Positions 8,595 to 16,955 of a DNA stretch of 64,000 bases are shown one piece after another. Under the pieces are notes generated by a model. It ran no database searches. It had not been told where the DNA came from and saw only the letters and a program-made list of their open reading frames with translations. Position 1 is the stretch's first letter. Each line of letters begins with the position of its first letter. Both the position numbers and the translations under genes were made by a program. Origin of the DNA: Poindextera sp963706385 (lineage in GTDB: Bacteria; Pseudomonadota; Alphaproteobacteria; Caulobacterales; Caulobacteraceae); NCBI GenBank assembly GCA_963706385.1, contig OY970153.1, positions 62,001 to 126,000 on the forward strand, in the 5' to 3' direction.

Positions 8595-9335
8595 ATGGCT
8601 GGGCTACGAGACGTAACTTGGCGGTTCATCAACCTGGCGCCGGTCGCCGGAGGCCAAGCGGCGCTCGATGATCTGTTCGCCGAAACGTTAAGCCCGTTCG
8701 GCGTGGATCGTTTCGATTGCGTCCGCTTGTCGGCGCCCAGCGACGCCGAGCCGTCCGGTCTGATCAGCGACCATGGATTGTCGGCCTGGAAGCACTATTT
8801 CTTCGAGCAGGGCTATCACCAAATCGATCCGTGTCCTCCGGCCTGTTCGCGCTTTCAGGGCGCCTATACCTGGACCGACGTCAAGTCGGTGACCGCCGGC
8901 CGGGTCGCCGCGCCGATTTGGAGCGATGCGCGCGCCGGCGGGATGCGGGAGGGCCTGATCGTTCCGACCGCGTCGCGGCGCCTGACCGGGGCCATCGTCA
9001 GGTTGACCACTCCCGAGGATCGCTTCGACCCCGGCGTTGTTCCATTGCTGCAAAGCATTTCCGTCATTTATGCTTCATCAACAATGGCGTATTCCACAAA
9101 TTTACTTCAGAGTTGGTCCAAAATTGAAGTTTCTGGAATTTTGACCGATCGTGAAATTGAATGTCTTCATTGGTCCGCGCGAGGAAAGACGAATTCAGAA
9201 ATTGGTGTCATACTTAATATCTCGCGGCATACGGTGAATACCCACATCGAAAGCGCAAAGAGAAAGCTTGGGGTTTCCACCCGAGTGCAGGCCGCGGCCA
9301 TGGCCCATCGATTGGGGTTGTTGTCCATCGCGTGA
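8595..9335 (+). CDS. LuxR-type quorum-sensing transcriptional regulator
   Basis: 246 residues with an N-terminal autoinducer-binding domain (about 20-165) and a C-terminal LuxR/GerE helix-turn-helix (about 178-240). The HTH signature is clear: LTDREIECLHW, GKTNSEIGVILNISRHTV, THIESAKRKLG. It likely binds the acyl-homoserine lactone made by the adjacent LuxI and controls luxI and other genes. No ribosome site is obvious before the start. The DNA encoding residues about 155-225 (9060-9270) is near 40% G+C, against GC-rich DNA for the N-terminal half and all neighbours, suggesting a different origin for the DNA-binding half or unusual selection. Confidence 0.92.
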   Translation: MAGLRDVTWRFINLAPVAGGQAALDDLFAETLSPFGVDRFDCVRLSAPSDAEPSGLISDHGLSAWKHYFFEQGYHQIDPCPPACSRFQGAYTWTDVKSVTAGRVAAPIWSDARAGGMREGLIVPTASRRLTGAIVRLTTPEDRFDPGVVPLLQSISVIYASSTMAYSTNLLQSWSKIEVSGILTDREIECLHWSARGKTNSEIGVILNISRHTVNTHIESAKRKLGVSTRVQAAAMAHRLGLLSIA

Positions 9336-9398
9336 TCGCGCGATGTAAGTCCGGCCGGTGATTTGAAATCTATGGGCCGCCCACTGAGGGAGGCGGCC

Positions 9399-10136
9399 AT
9401 GATCCACGTTGTGACGGCGAGCAATCGCCACCTATACCGCGACCAGCTCGCACAGATGCACCAATTGCGACGGGTTCATTTCGTCGAGGAACGCGGCTGG
9501 AAAGACCTCACGATCATCGATGGCGGTGAATATGACGCCTATGATGACGAACGCACGGTCTATTTTCTGGCCCTGGACCCCAACGCCGAGGTGCTGGCCG
9601 GAATGCGCGCGCGGCCGACCGACGACAAATGCATGCTCACCGACATCTTCCCGGACCTGGTGGGTCCGGATCAACCGCCGCTGACGGGCCCGGACATCTG
9701 GGAAATCAGCCGGATCTTCACCACCCGCGCCGCCAGGGCGATGAAGAAGTCGCCTAGCGCGACGCTTACCCTGGACATTCTGCTGGCGGCCATGGAGTGG
9801 ACCCAGGACGGCGGAATCGACCGTCTAATTGGGGTTATTCCCCTACACATGTTCGCGCCTTGCCGGACTGGCGGCTGGAACATCCGAATGACCGGCCTGC
9901 CGCTCGATACGCCCGATGGCCCGATCATCGGCATCGAGGTCGCCAACACCGAGGCGGACATCGACGCCTTCCGCCTGATTTGCGGCCGTTCGGGCCGCAC
10001 CGCCCATGTCATCACCGACGCCGACATCGCCGTCTTCGGCGGCCTGCGGAAAATCGAGGCTGAATTCGCTGTCCTGCGCGCCGACGAACAGCTCGCATCC
10101 GACGCGGATCAGCGCTCGGTGGGCCGGTCGGTCTGA
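9399..10136 (+). CDS. Acyl-homoserine-lactone synthase, LuxI family
   Basis: 245 residues from the ATG at 9399, chosen over an in-frame upstream ATG at 9363 because GGAGG precedes it at proper spacing. It makes an acyl-homoserine lactone from S-adenosylmethionine and an acyl carrier (acyl-ACP or acyl-CoA). The invariant family residues fall at near-canonical positions: R24, F28, W34, acidic residues D46 and D49 (EYDAYDD), R70, and E102-x-x-R105 (WEISR). It is somewhat longer than typical LuxI (190-230), with an extra C-terminal tail of about 30 residues. It lies 63 bases after luxR and 14 bases before the dioxygenase gene. The acyl chain cannot be predicted from sequence. Confidence 0.94.
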   Translation: MIHVVTASNRHLYRDQLAQMHQLRRVHFVEERGWKDLTIIDGGEYDAYDDERTVYFLALDPNAEVLAGMRARPTDDKCMLTDIFPDLVGPDQPPLTGPDIWEISRIFTTRAARAMKKSPSATLTLDILLAAMEWTQDGGIDRLIGVIPLHMFAPCRTGGWNIRMTGLPLDTPDGPIIGIEVANTEADIDAFRLICGRSGRTAHVITDADIAVFGGLRKIEAEFAVLRADEQLASDADQRSVGRSV

Positions 10137-10150
10137 ACGGGAGACGCGCG

Positions 10151-11080
10151 ATGTCGACGAAGGCCCGGCTGGCGCCGGTTCCCAGCGCGCTGCCGCGCCT
10201 TGGCCGGGACGCCACGCCCGAGGAGGTGCTGGTCCGACTGCGCGCCCAAGGCGTGGTGGTGATCGAGGGGCTGCTCGGGTCATCCAGGCTCGAGCAGCTC
10301 AGGTCCGAACTGCAGCCTTGGTTCGCGGCGGCGCTCCCCGGCGAAGGCCCGTTCTTCGGCCGCCGCACGCGCCGCTACGGATCGTTGTTCGCCAAGGCCC
10401 CGGCCAGCGCCGATCTCGCGCTCGACCCGCTGACGCTTGGCCCGATCGAAGTCCTGCTTAAGGCCGACGGCGCGTGCGACGAGATCGAGCTCAACCTGAC
10501 CCAGGCGATCGCGATCGAACCGGGTGAGCCGGCGCAGGTGCTGCATCGGGACGAGGCCTTGTGGCCGGTGAGCCTGGCGTTCGAACGCATGGCCAATGTC
10601 ATGTGGGCCCTGGACGATTTCACCGCGGAAAACGGCGCCACGAGGCTCATTCCCGGCAGCCATCTATGGGACCGCGGCCGCCCGCCCGCTCCGGGAGAGG
10701 CGGTGGCGGCGACCGCGCCAGCCGGATCGGCGGTGATTTGGCTGGGCGGCGTGCTCCACGGCGGCGGCGCCAATCGCTCGGTCGAGCCGCGGCGCGGCGT
10801 GGTGATCAGCTATCGGCTGGGCTGGCTCGCGCCGGCCGAGCGGCTGCAGCTCGTCACGCCGCTTAAGGTGGCCCAGGCCCTGCCGGAGCGGCTGCAGCGT
10901 CTGCTCGGCTATCAGCTGCATCGGCCGAACCTTGGCTGGATCGAAGGCCAGGACCCGATTCGCTGGCTCAGGGGCGAGGTCCGCGACCTGGCGGCCACGG
11001 CCGACAACCTGCCGCCGGAGCAGGCCGCGCTGTTCGAAGCCTTGCTGCGCGATCCGGCCTTCGAAGTCTACCGAAGCTGA
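10151..11080 (+). CDS. Phytanoyl-CoA dioxygenase-family Fe(II)/2-oxoglutarate enzyme
   Basis: 309 residues of the PhyH family. The iron facial triad is visible: H132-x-D134 (LHRDEALWP) and distal H203 (GVLHGGG), with the 2-oxoglutarate-binding Arg at R214/R215. The family hallmark RLIPGSH is at 165-171. Such enzymes hydroxylate unactivated carbons, often on acyl chains or secondary metabolites. Only 14 bases separate it from luxI and a GGGAG precedes its ATG, so the two are almost certainly co-transcribed. I recall that a phyH-type gene next to luxI/luxR has been noted in sphingomonads, but I could not check this. Tailoring of the signal, or of a product under its control, is inference. Confidence 0.88.
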   Translation: MSTKARLAPVPSALPRLGRDATPEEVLVRLRAQGVVVIEGLLGSSRLEQLRSELQPWFAAALPGEGPFFGRRTRRYGSLFAKAPASADLALDPLTLGPIEVLLKADGACDEIELNLTQAIAIEPGEPAQVLHRDEALWPVSLAFERMANVMWALDDFTAENGATRLIPGSHLWDRGRPPAPGEAVAATAPAGSAVIWLGGVLHGGGANRSVEPRRGVVISYRLGWLAPAERLQLVTPLKVAQALPERLQRLLGYQLHRPNLGWIEGQDPIRWLRGEVRDLAATADNLPPEQAALFEALLRDPAFEVYRS

Positions 11081-11153
11081 TGGGCCAGAAGCCTACATCG
11101 CTCCAACCACGGGCGGCCCAAGGCGCTGGGCGGCCGCCATCGAGGAAACTCGC

Positions 11154-11432
11154 ATGAACCGTTTCGGACAGATCGCCGATGAACTCACCGACCTGATCGA
11201 GGAGCTGGACCATCCAGACTTGGTTAGCGGGGCCGGCCCGCTGAAGGCCGCGCTGCAGCGCGCCTTCGCCAAGGCCTGCGAGGCCGAGCGGGTGCTGCGG
11301 CTGAAGAAGCAGGCCGAGCCGCGGCTCGAGCGCGCGGCGAGTCCGGGCCGCCCCGGTTTCGGGGTGGTGATCGAGTTGCCGCTGGCCTGGAGGCCCGGCG
11401 CGGCGCGCGCGCGCCGGCTGCTGAGCGACTGA
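11154..11432 (+). CDS. Small unknown protein downstream of the quorum-sensing genes
   Basis: 92 residues with start ATG 11154 behind GAGGAAA. It is mostly charged helix (residues 1-62, rich in Leu/Glu/Lys/Arg), then a proline/glycine break and a basic tail. No signal peptide, no cysteines, no motif I recognise. It lies 73 bases after the dioxygenase gene on the same strand, so it may be the last gene of that transcript. Function unknown. Confidence 0.6.
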   Translation: MNRFGQIADELTDLIEELDHPDLVSGAGPLKAALQRAFAKACEAERVLRLKKQAEPRLERAASPGRPGFGVVIELPLAWRPGAARARRLLSD

Positions 11433-11566
11433 GGCCAAAACCCGTCCGCGACCAAGCCGCCGCTTGCATCGGCCATCTCAAGGGTAGAGCATCGAGCCTG
11501 ACGGGCTTTCACAGCGCTCGCGCATGAATGTCCGGCCCGCCGTCGACAAAAACGGAGGCTGCGCTC

Positions 11567-13597
11567 ATGTCCGCGCATTCTGATGGATCGGTTCGCGCCC
11601 TCGCGCTCACGGGCGCGACGGGCTCTGGTAAAACCACCTTGCTGCACGCCATGCTGACCGCCGCGGGCGCCCTGGAGCGACGCGCCGGCGGCGTGGGCGA
11701 GGGCGTCGGCGACACCAGTCCCGAGGCCAAGGCCCGCGGCCATTCGGTCGAACTGAATCTGGCCGGCTTCAGCTTCATGGACGACCGCTATGCGGTGATC
11801 GACTGTCCCGGCTCGGTCGAATTCTCAGCCGAGGCCGATTTCGCCTTGCCCTGCGTCGACCTGGCCGTGGTGGTCGCCGATCCGGAGCCGGAAAAGGCCA
11901 TCCTGCTGCAGCCGACGATGAAGGCGCTGGAGCAACTCGGCGTGCCGCACATCCTGTTCGTCAACCGCATCGACCAGGCGCGCGGATCGCTGACCGATCT
12001 GTTGACCGCCCTGGCCCCGATCAGCCGCGCGCCGCTGGTCGCCCGGCAGATTCCGATCTGGGCCGGCGATCACGTGTCCGGCTTCGTCGACCTCGCGCTC
12101 GAGCGGGCCTTCGTCTATCGGCCGGGCCAGCCGTCCGAGCGGATCGACCTGCCGCCCGACCTGGCCGAGATCGAGAGCGAGGCGCGTTTCCATATGCTGG
12201 AGCAGCTTGCGGACTTCGACGACGAGTTGATGGAGCAGCTGCTGTCCGACGCCATCCCGGACCGGGACGCGGTGTTCGCCGACCTGGCGCGCGAGATGAG
12301 CCAGGGGCTGATCGTGCCGGTGTTCCTGGGCTCGGCCCAGAACGGATTTGGCGTGCGTCGGCTGCTCAAGGCGCTGCGCCATGAGCTGCCGGCCCCAAAA
12401 GTGGCGGCCGCGCGGCTGGGGGTCGACGAGTCCAGCGCCTACGTGGTCAAGACCGCCCACGCCGGCCAGGCCGGCAAGCTCGCCTACGCCCGCGTGCTGG
12501 GCGGCGGCCTGGCCGACGGCGCCGAGCTGACCCTGCCCGGCGGCGAGCGTGCGCGGATCGGCGGCCTGTTCGCGGTGCAGGGGCCGGCGCTGAAGAAGAT
12601 CGCCGCGGCCGATCCGGGCGACGTGGTCGCGGTCGGCAAGATCGAGCGCGCCGCGGCCGGGGACCTGATGAGCGCGGCCGGCAAGGCCCGGAGCGCCCAG
12701 GTGCGGCCTGTCGAGCGGGCGCCGCTCTATGCGCTGGCGGTGACGGCCAAGACCCGCGGCGAGGACGTGCGCCTGTCGGGCGCCCTGGCCAAGCTGATCG
12801 AGGAGGATCCCGGCCTCGGCCTGGCGCACGACGCCGAGACCCACGAGGTGCTGCTGCGGGGCCAGGGCGAGGGCCATGTACGCCTGGCCCTGGAGCGGTT
12901 GAAGCGCAGGTTCGGGCTCGAAGTCGCCACCAGTCAGCCGTCGACGCCCTACAAGGAGACCATCGTCAAGCCGATCACCCAGCACGCCCGGCACAAGAAG
13001 CAGAGCGGCGGCCACGGCCAGTTCGGCGACGTCACCGTCGAAATCGCGCCCCAGCCGCGCGGCGCCGGGTTCAGCTTCACCCAGAAGATCACCGGCGGCG
13101 TGGTGCCCAAACAGTGGATTCCGGCGGTCGAACAAGGGGTCCGCGACGCCATGGCCAAGGGTCCGTTGGGCTTTCCGGTGGTCGATGTGGCGGTGACCCT
13201 GATCGACGGCGGCTATCACAGCGTCGACAGCTCGGAGATGGCCTTCCGCGCCGCCGGGCGGCTGGCGATGGACGAAGGCCTGCGCCGCTGCGGCTCGTGC
13301 CTCTTGGAGCCGATCGAGAAGCTCGCGATCGATGCGCCGAGTTCGGCCACCTCGCACATAACCTCGGCCCTGTCCGCGCGCCGGGGCCAGATCCTGGGCT
13401 TCGGGCCGCGCGAGGGCTGGCCCGGATGGGACCGGATCGAGGCCTTCCTGCCGAGGGCGGAGCGGCTCGAGCTGATCGGCGAGCTGCGCTCGGTCACCCA
13501 AGGCCTCGGCGTCTACGAGGCGAGCTTCGATCACATGGCCGAACTGACCGGCCGCCTGGCCGAAGAGATCACCCAGAAGGCGCGCTCGGCCGCCTAG
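11567..13597 (+). CDS. Divergent EF-G-like GTPase
   Basis: 676 residues of the elongation factor G superfamily, with the standard order G domain, domain II, III, IV and V. It is a paralogue, not the canonical factor, which is at 49007. The P-loop is GATGSGKTT (16-24) and the G4 motif is NRID (133-136) rather than NKxD. The G3 motif reads D79-C-P-G-S83, where true EF-G and EF-Tu have DTPGH with the GTPase-activating His. Switch I lacks the RGITI motif. The start at 11567 has a GGAGG upstream; an in-frame ATG at 11528 does not. Similar EF-G-like proteins are common in alphaproteobacteria but their role is not settled. Confidence 0.9.
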   Translation: MSAHSDGSVRALALTGATGSGKTTLLHAMLTAAGALERRAGGVGEGVGDTSPEAKARGHSVELNLAGFSFMDDRYAVIDCPGSVEFSAEADFALPCVDLAVVVADPEPEKAILLQPTMKALEQLGVPHILFVNRIDQARGSLTDLLTALAPISRAPLVARQIPIWAGDHVSGFVDLALERAFVYRPGQPSERIDLPPDLAEIESEARFHMLEQLADFDDELMEQLLSDAIPDRDAVFADLAREMSQGLIVPVFLGSAQNGFGVRRLLKALRHELPAPKVAAARLGVDESSAYVVKTAHAGQAGKLAYARVLGGGLADGAELTLPGGERARIGGLFAVQGPALKKIAAADPGDVVAVGKIERAAAGDLMSAAGKARSAQVRPVERAPLYALAVTAKTRGEDVRLSGALAKLIEEDPGLGLAHDAETHEVLLRGQGEGHVRLALERLKRRFGLEVATSQPSTPYKETIVKPITQHARHKKQSGGHGQFGDVTVEIAPQPRGAGFSFTQKITGGVVPKQWIPAVEQGVRDAMAKGPLGFPVVDVAVTLIDGGYHSVDSSEMAFRAAGRLAMDEGLRRCGSCLLEPIEKLAIDAPSSATSHITSALSARRGQILGFGPREGWPGWDRIEAFLPRAERLELIGELRSVTQGLGVYEASFDHMAELTGRLAEEITQKARSAA

Positions 13598-14224
13598 CTC
13601 TTCGCGCGCGGCTTTCGCCACATCGGATAGAGCGTCGGCCCGCCCGGCAGGGCGATCTCGCCGGTGACCTCGAAGCCGAAGCTGGCGTAGATCGGGATGT
13701 TCGACGCCTTGCTCGAACTCCAGATAGGCCGGCTGACCGGCCGCGTCGGCCCTGGCCAGCTGGCGGCGGATGACCACCCCGCCATAGCCCTTGCCCTGCT
13801 TGGCGGGATCGGTCCCGATCGCCTGCAAATACCAGTGCGGCTCGCGCGGATGGCGCTTCTCGATGACGTCCATCGCCGCGATCACCCGCGCCACGCCGCC
13901 GACGCCGAACAGGCCGAGGAATTCCGCGCCATTGGTGAGGTATTGCCAGACCGGGATATGCCACTGGTTTGGCGGCCGCCACAGCGCCGCCGCCTCGTAG
14001 CCGGCGGTGACGTCGCAGGCGCCGTAGGGCAGGCCGAGCTTGAACAACAGCTTGAACAGACGCGGCATCTTGGCTTCGCGCGTGGCCTCGTCGGCCAGCA
14101 GGAAACAGATCAGGGGATCGTCGAAGAACGCCCGGCCGAGCGTGCGGGACAAGGGCTCCGCGTCCGCCCAGATCGCCGCCCGCACGCTGGAGCCGGCCTC
14201 GCGCGCGGTCAGGTCCGCAATCAT
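13594..14224 (-). pseudogene. GNAT-family N-acetyltransferase with a one-base frameshift
   Basis: The N-terminal part reads from ATG 14224 (MIADLTAREAG) through the acetyl-CoA-binding loop (DPAKQGKGYGG) to about 13717. The frame then breaks. The C-terminal part continues in another frame with the typical ASNIPIYASFGFEV ending of GNAT proteins to the stop at 13594. Removing one base of the AA at 13716-13717 joins the halves into about 209 residues (YLE-SSKASN...). The two parts fit so well that this is a recent inactivation or a sequence error, not an old pseudogene. Its stop overlaps the end of the convergent EF-G-like gene by four bases. Substrate unknown. Confidence 0.8.
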
Positions 14225-14380
14225 CCGCCGAACTCCTCCAATCGCCGGTCTTCGCCGCCGGCTCGCGTCCGCTCGAGCCTAACCGCAAATGCGGGCGAGG
14301 CGAGCCTCGATCGCCTCGGCCCGGGCGCTGGCCGGCGTCGGGTGGCCATTTGTCCTCGATATATTCGATTCCACCGAGGA

Positions 14381-14409
14381 TTGACGGATTGCGATTGCGG
14401 TTCAATGTA
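14381..14409 (+). promoter_or_regulatory. Possible sigma70-type promoter for the ferritin-like gene
   Basis: TTGACG at 14381-14386 is separated by 17 bases from AATGTA at 14404-14409, fifty bases before the downstream ATG. The local sequence is AT-rich for this genome. Motif match only; the -10 is weak. Confidence 0.3.
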
Positions 14410-14459
14410 AATCGAAGGCCGCCGCCCGAAGTCGGCCACGCCATGGAGGAAACCCCAAG

Positions 14460-15092
14460 ATGCGCTCGCGAACCGAAAAGCCGGAATATCTGGGCCTGCT
14501 GAACGCCATCTCGCTGGCCGAGAGCGAGGCGGGGGTCTACCTGGAGGCCTGGGCCAACGCGACCAGCGACGAGGACTTGGCCTGCACCCTGCGTCTGGTG
14601 GCCGCCCGCGAGGCCAGCCACGGCGAAACCTTTTGCCGCCGCATCGCCGAGTTGGGCTTCGAGCTGATGCCCAAGCCCGACCCCAAGGCCGCCGCGCGGC
14701 TGGCGAAATACGCCAATCCCAGGATCGACGACCTGGAGAAGATCGGCCCCGAGCGCCAGGACCCGGAAATCACCGAATTCTTCGCCGACACCGAGCGGAA
14801 GATCGCCGACGGCTACTTCGACGACATGACCTGCAACCTGATGCAGTGGTACATCAACGAGGAGAAGGACTCCGCGCGCCGGCTGCGCGAAGCCTACGCC
14901 TGCGTGCGCGAGCGGGCCGGCATGGACGGCAAGCCCAGGGCCAAGGCCAACGGCCACGCGAGCGGCGCGATGAACGGCGCGGAGACACACGCCGGCCCCA
15001 GCGCCGACGCCGAGGCGATCATGGCCTGCATGACCGCCGGCTTCAAAAGCCTGGAAAAAACGCTGGAAAAAATGGCCAAGACGGCGCGGTGA
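14460..15092 (+). CDS. Ferritin-like-fold protein
   Basis: 210 residues, start ATG 14460 behind GGAGGAAA. Residues 1-155 are a four-helix-bundle sequence with carboxylate and histidine positions typical of ferritin-like di-iron proteins: acidic residues in SLAESEAG (20-27) and E-x-x-H in AREASHGETF (about 52-61), then a second pair of helices with DTERKIAD and YINEEKD. A flexible linker (about 160-185, Ala/Gly/Asn) leads to a C-terminal amphipathic helix (KSLEKTLEKMAK). An iron or oxidative-stress role is likely for the fold but the exact function is unknown. Confidence 0.7.
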   Translation: MRSRTEKPEYLGLLNAISLAESEAGVYLEAWANATSDEDLACTLRLVAAREASHGETFCRRIAELGFELMPKPDPKAAARLAKYANPRIDDLEKIGPERQDPEITEFFADTERKIADGYFDDMTCNLMQWYINEEKDSARRLREAYACVRERAGMDGKPRAKANGHASGAMNGAETHAGPSADAEAIMACMTAGFKSLEKTLEKMAKTAR

Positions 15093-15174
15093 GCGGCGAT
15101 AAGTCGAGGCTGGAGCCGGCCGCCGGCCCGATTACCGCTATGATTAATGGCGCCGGCTGGGCTAGGTTGCCGCC

Positions 15175-16023
15175 ATGCTGGGCGAATCCGATAGTCGCCG
15201 CGCCGGGCGCGCGGCGGAGCCACCCATCGCCGCGGCGAGCGCCAAGGCCGATTCACGGCGCCACTCCCGGCGGGCCGCGGGGCGTATTTCCTGCATCGTC
15301 TGCGCCTACAACGAGGCCGGCCGGATTCGCGACATTCTGGAGGCGGTGCGCCTGCATCCAGCCCTGAGCGAAGTGATCGTGGTCAACGACGGCTCAACCG
15401 ACGACACCGAGACCCTGCTCGCCGGCTATCCCGACATCCGGGTGATTTCCTACGCGCCCAACCGGGGCAAGACCTATGCGCTCGGCCAGGGCATAGCGGC
15501 GGCCAGCGGCGAGTTCCTGATGCTGCTCGACGCGGACCTGGCCGGGGTCACCGCCGCCGACGTCCAGGCGCTGGCCGACCCGGTGATCGCCGGGCGGGCC
15601 CAGGTCAGCATCAGCCTGCGCCGCAACAGCCTGGCGCTCTACCGCCTCTTGGGCCTGGATTTCGTCTCCGGCGAGCGGGTGCTCCCGGCCCGGCTGATCG
15701 CCGCGCCGGCGGCGACGATGGAGCGCCTGCCGCGCTGGGGCGGCGAGGTGTTCATCAACGATCTGATCATCCGCGAGCGGCTGTCGATCTGCGTGGTCGA
15801 CTGGCCGAGGGTGTTCAACATCCGCAAATACAAGAAGGTCGGCCGGTGGCGCGGGGTGTTCGCCGAACTGTCGATGATCGGGGACGCCTTCCGCGTGCTC
15901 TCGCCCTGGGGCGTGGTCAGCCAGAACCTGGCGCTGCTCAAGCTGGTGACGCCCGCCGCCGGCCGCGCGGGCGCCAGGGCGCGCCGCCTATTTCGAGATG
16001 TCGTCGATCAGGTCTTTCCATAG
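15175..16023 (+). CDS. Family 2 glycosyltransferase
   Basis: 282 residues with an Arg/Ala-rich N-terminal extension (1-36) and a GT-A domain: CIVCAYNEAGRI, then VVNDGSTDD, then LLDADLAG as the metal-binding D-x-D region. No membrane segments. It should transfer a sugar from a nucleotide donor to an unknown acceptor. Its last 36 bases overlap the convergent DedA gene. Confidence 0.85.
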   Translation: MLGESDSRRAGRAAEPPIAAASAKADSRRHSRRAAGRISCIVCAYNEAGRIRDILEAVRLHPALSEVIVVNDGSTDDTETLLAGYPDIRVISYAPNRGKTYALGQGIAAASGEFLMLLDADLAGVTAADVQALADPVIAGRAQVSISLRRNSLALYRLLGLDFVSGERVLPARLIAAPAATMERLPRWGGEVFINDLIIRERLSICVVDWPRVFNIRKYKKVGRWRGVFAELSMIGDAFRVLSPWGVVSQNLALLKLVTPAAGRAGARARRLFRDVVDQVFP

Positions 16024-16590
16024 GTAGCGCCTGACCAGCCAGTAGGCGCCCAGCAGCAACAGCGCCAGGCCGAACAGGGCCGCCGTCACATAGTCGACGT
16101 AGCGGGTCGACTGCAGCACGCCGCGCCAGAGGAAATAGCCGACCAGTTCGAACAGCACGACCTTGGGCGTCGTGCCGATCAGGTTCAGCACCATGTAGCG
16201 CCAGAAGGACATGCGGCTGGCGCCGGCGAAATAGAGGATGATCGAACCCAGCGCCTGGGTCTTGCCGATCATCAGCAGCTTCCAGTCGTTGTCGTGAAAC
16301 CGCCGCTCCAGCGCGGCGAACCGCTCGTGGGTCAGCGACAGCCGCTTGCTGATCGCGGCCAGCAGCGGGGCGTTGCCGAAGCGCCCGAGGCCGTAGTAGC
16401 CGGCGTCGCCCACCAGGTCGGCCGCCACCAGCAGGAAACAGGCCGCCAGTCCGTTCAACTGGCCGGCCGCGACCAGGGCCCCGGCGACCATCGCCATCGC
16501 CGGGCCCTCGACTACCGCGATCGGCAGCAGCACCGCATAGCCGTACTGAGCCAGGAAGGGGACCACGCGGGCGAGGGGAATCAAGGCCAT
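15988..16590 (-). CDS. DedA/SNARE-associated-family membrane protein
   Basis: 200 residues with about five hydrophobic segments and the DedA-type pattern: an N-terminal re-entrant region (VVEGPAMAMVAGAL), a central GDAGYYGLGRFG, and the C-terminal pair of helices. DedA proteins are inner-membrane proteins, some now recognised as phospholipid/undecaprenyl-phosphate flippases. It lies seven bases after the DUF3606 gene, so the two are probably one transcript. Confidence 0.82.
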   Translation of the reverse strand: MALIPLARVVPFLAQYGYAVLLPIAVVEGPAMAMVAGALVAAGQLNGLAACFLLVAADLVGDAGYYGLGRFGNAPLLAAISKRLSLTHERFAALERRFHDNDWKLLMIGKTQALGSIILYFAGASRMSFWRYMVLNLIGTTPKVVLFELVGYFLWRGVLQSTRYVDYVTAALFGLALLLLGAYWLVRRYLWKDLIDDISK

Positions 16591-16597
16591 CGGCGAA

Positions 16598-16780
16598 TCA
16601 GCGTTTCTTGCCCAGTTCGGCGGCGATGTCCTTGACCATCCGACCCGCCTTTCGATGCGCCGCGGTCAACTGTTCGCGGCTCACGCCCCATCGTTTCATC
16701 CAATATTCCACCGCCTGCCGCTCGGAAAGATCGAGCCGGTCCTTGTCGATGAAGCCACGCTTGTCCTTCAGGCCCGCCAT
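16598..16780 (-). CDS. DUF3606 small protein
   Basis: 60 residues, start ATG 16780 behind GGGAAG. Sequence landmarks (ERQAVEYWMKRWGVSREQL, then AGRMVKDIAAELGK) match the DUF3606 family of short helical proteins common in alpha- and betaproteobacteria. Function unknown. Upstream partner of the DedA gene. Confidence 0.8.
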   Translation of the reverse strand: MAGLKDKRGFIDKDRLDLSERQAVEYWMKRWGVSREQLTAAHRKAGRMVKDIAAELGKKR

Positions 16781-16955
16781 CGACGCTTCCCGTCCCGTTG
16801 TCGGTCCGCGGCGGTCCAGCCGCGACTCCGCGCCAGGGCATAGCTGAATTTCAGCGGTTGGTTAAATGCGGATGGCCCGGGCGCGCCGCGCCGTTCAGAC
16901 TCTATTGACCATTCCGGCCGAGTCTAGCGCCCAGCTTTCGCCGAGGAGCGTCGGC

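Noticed and set aside
9336..9398. lux box upstream of luxI
   Set aside because: No 18-20 base imperfect palindrome of the expected kind stands out in this 63-base gap.
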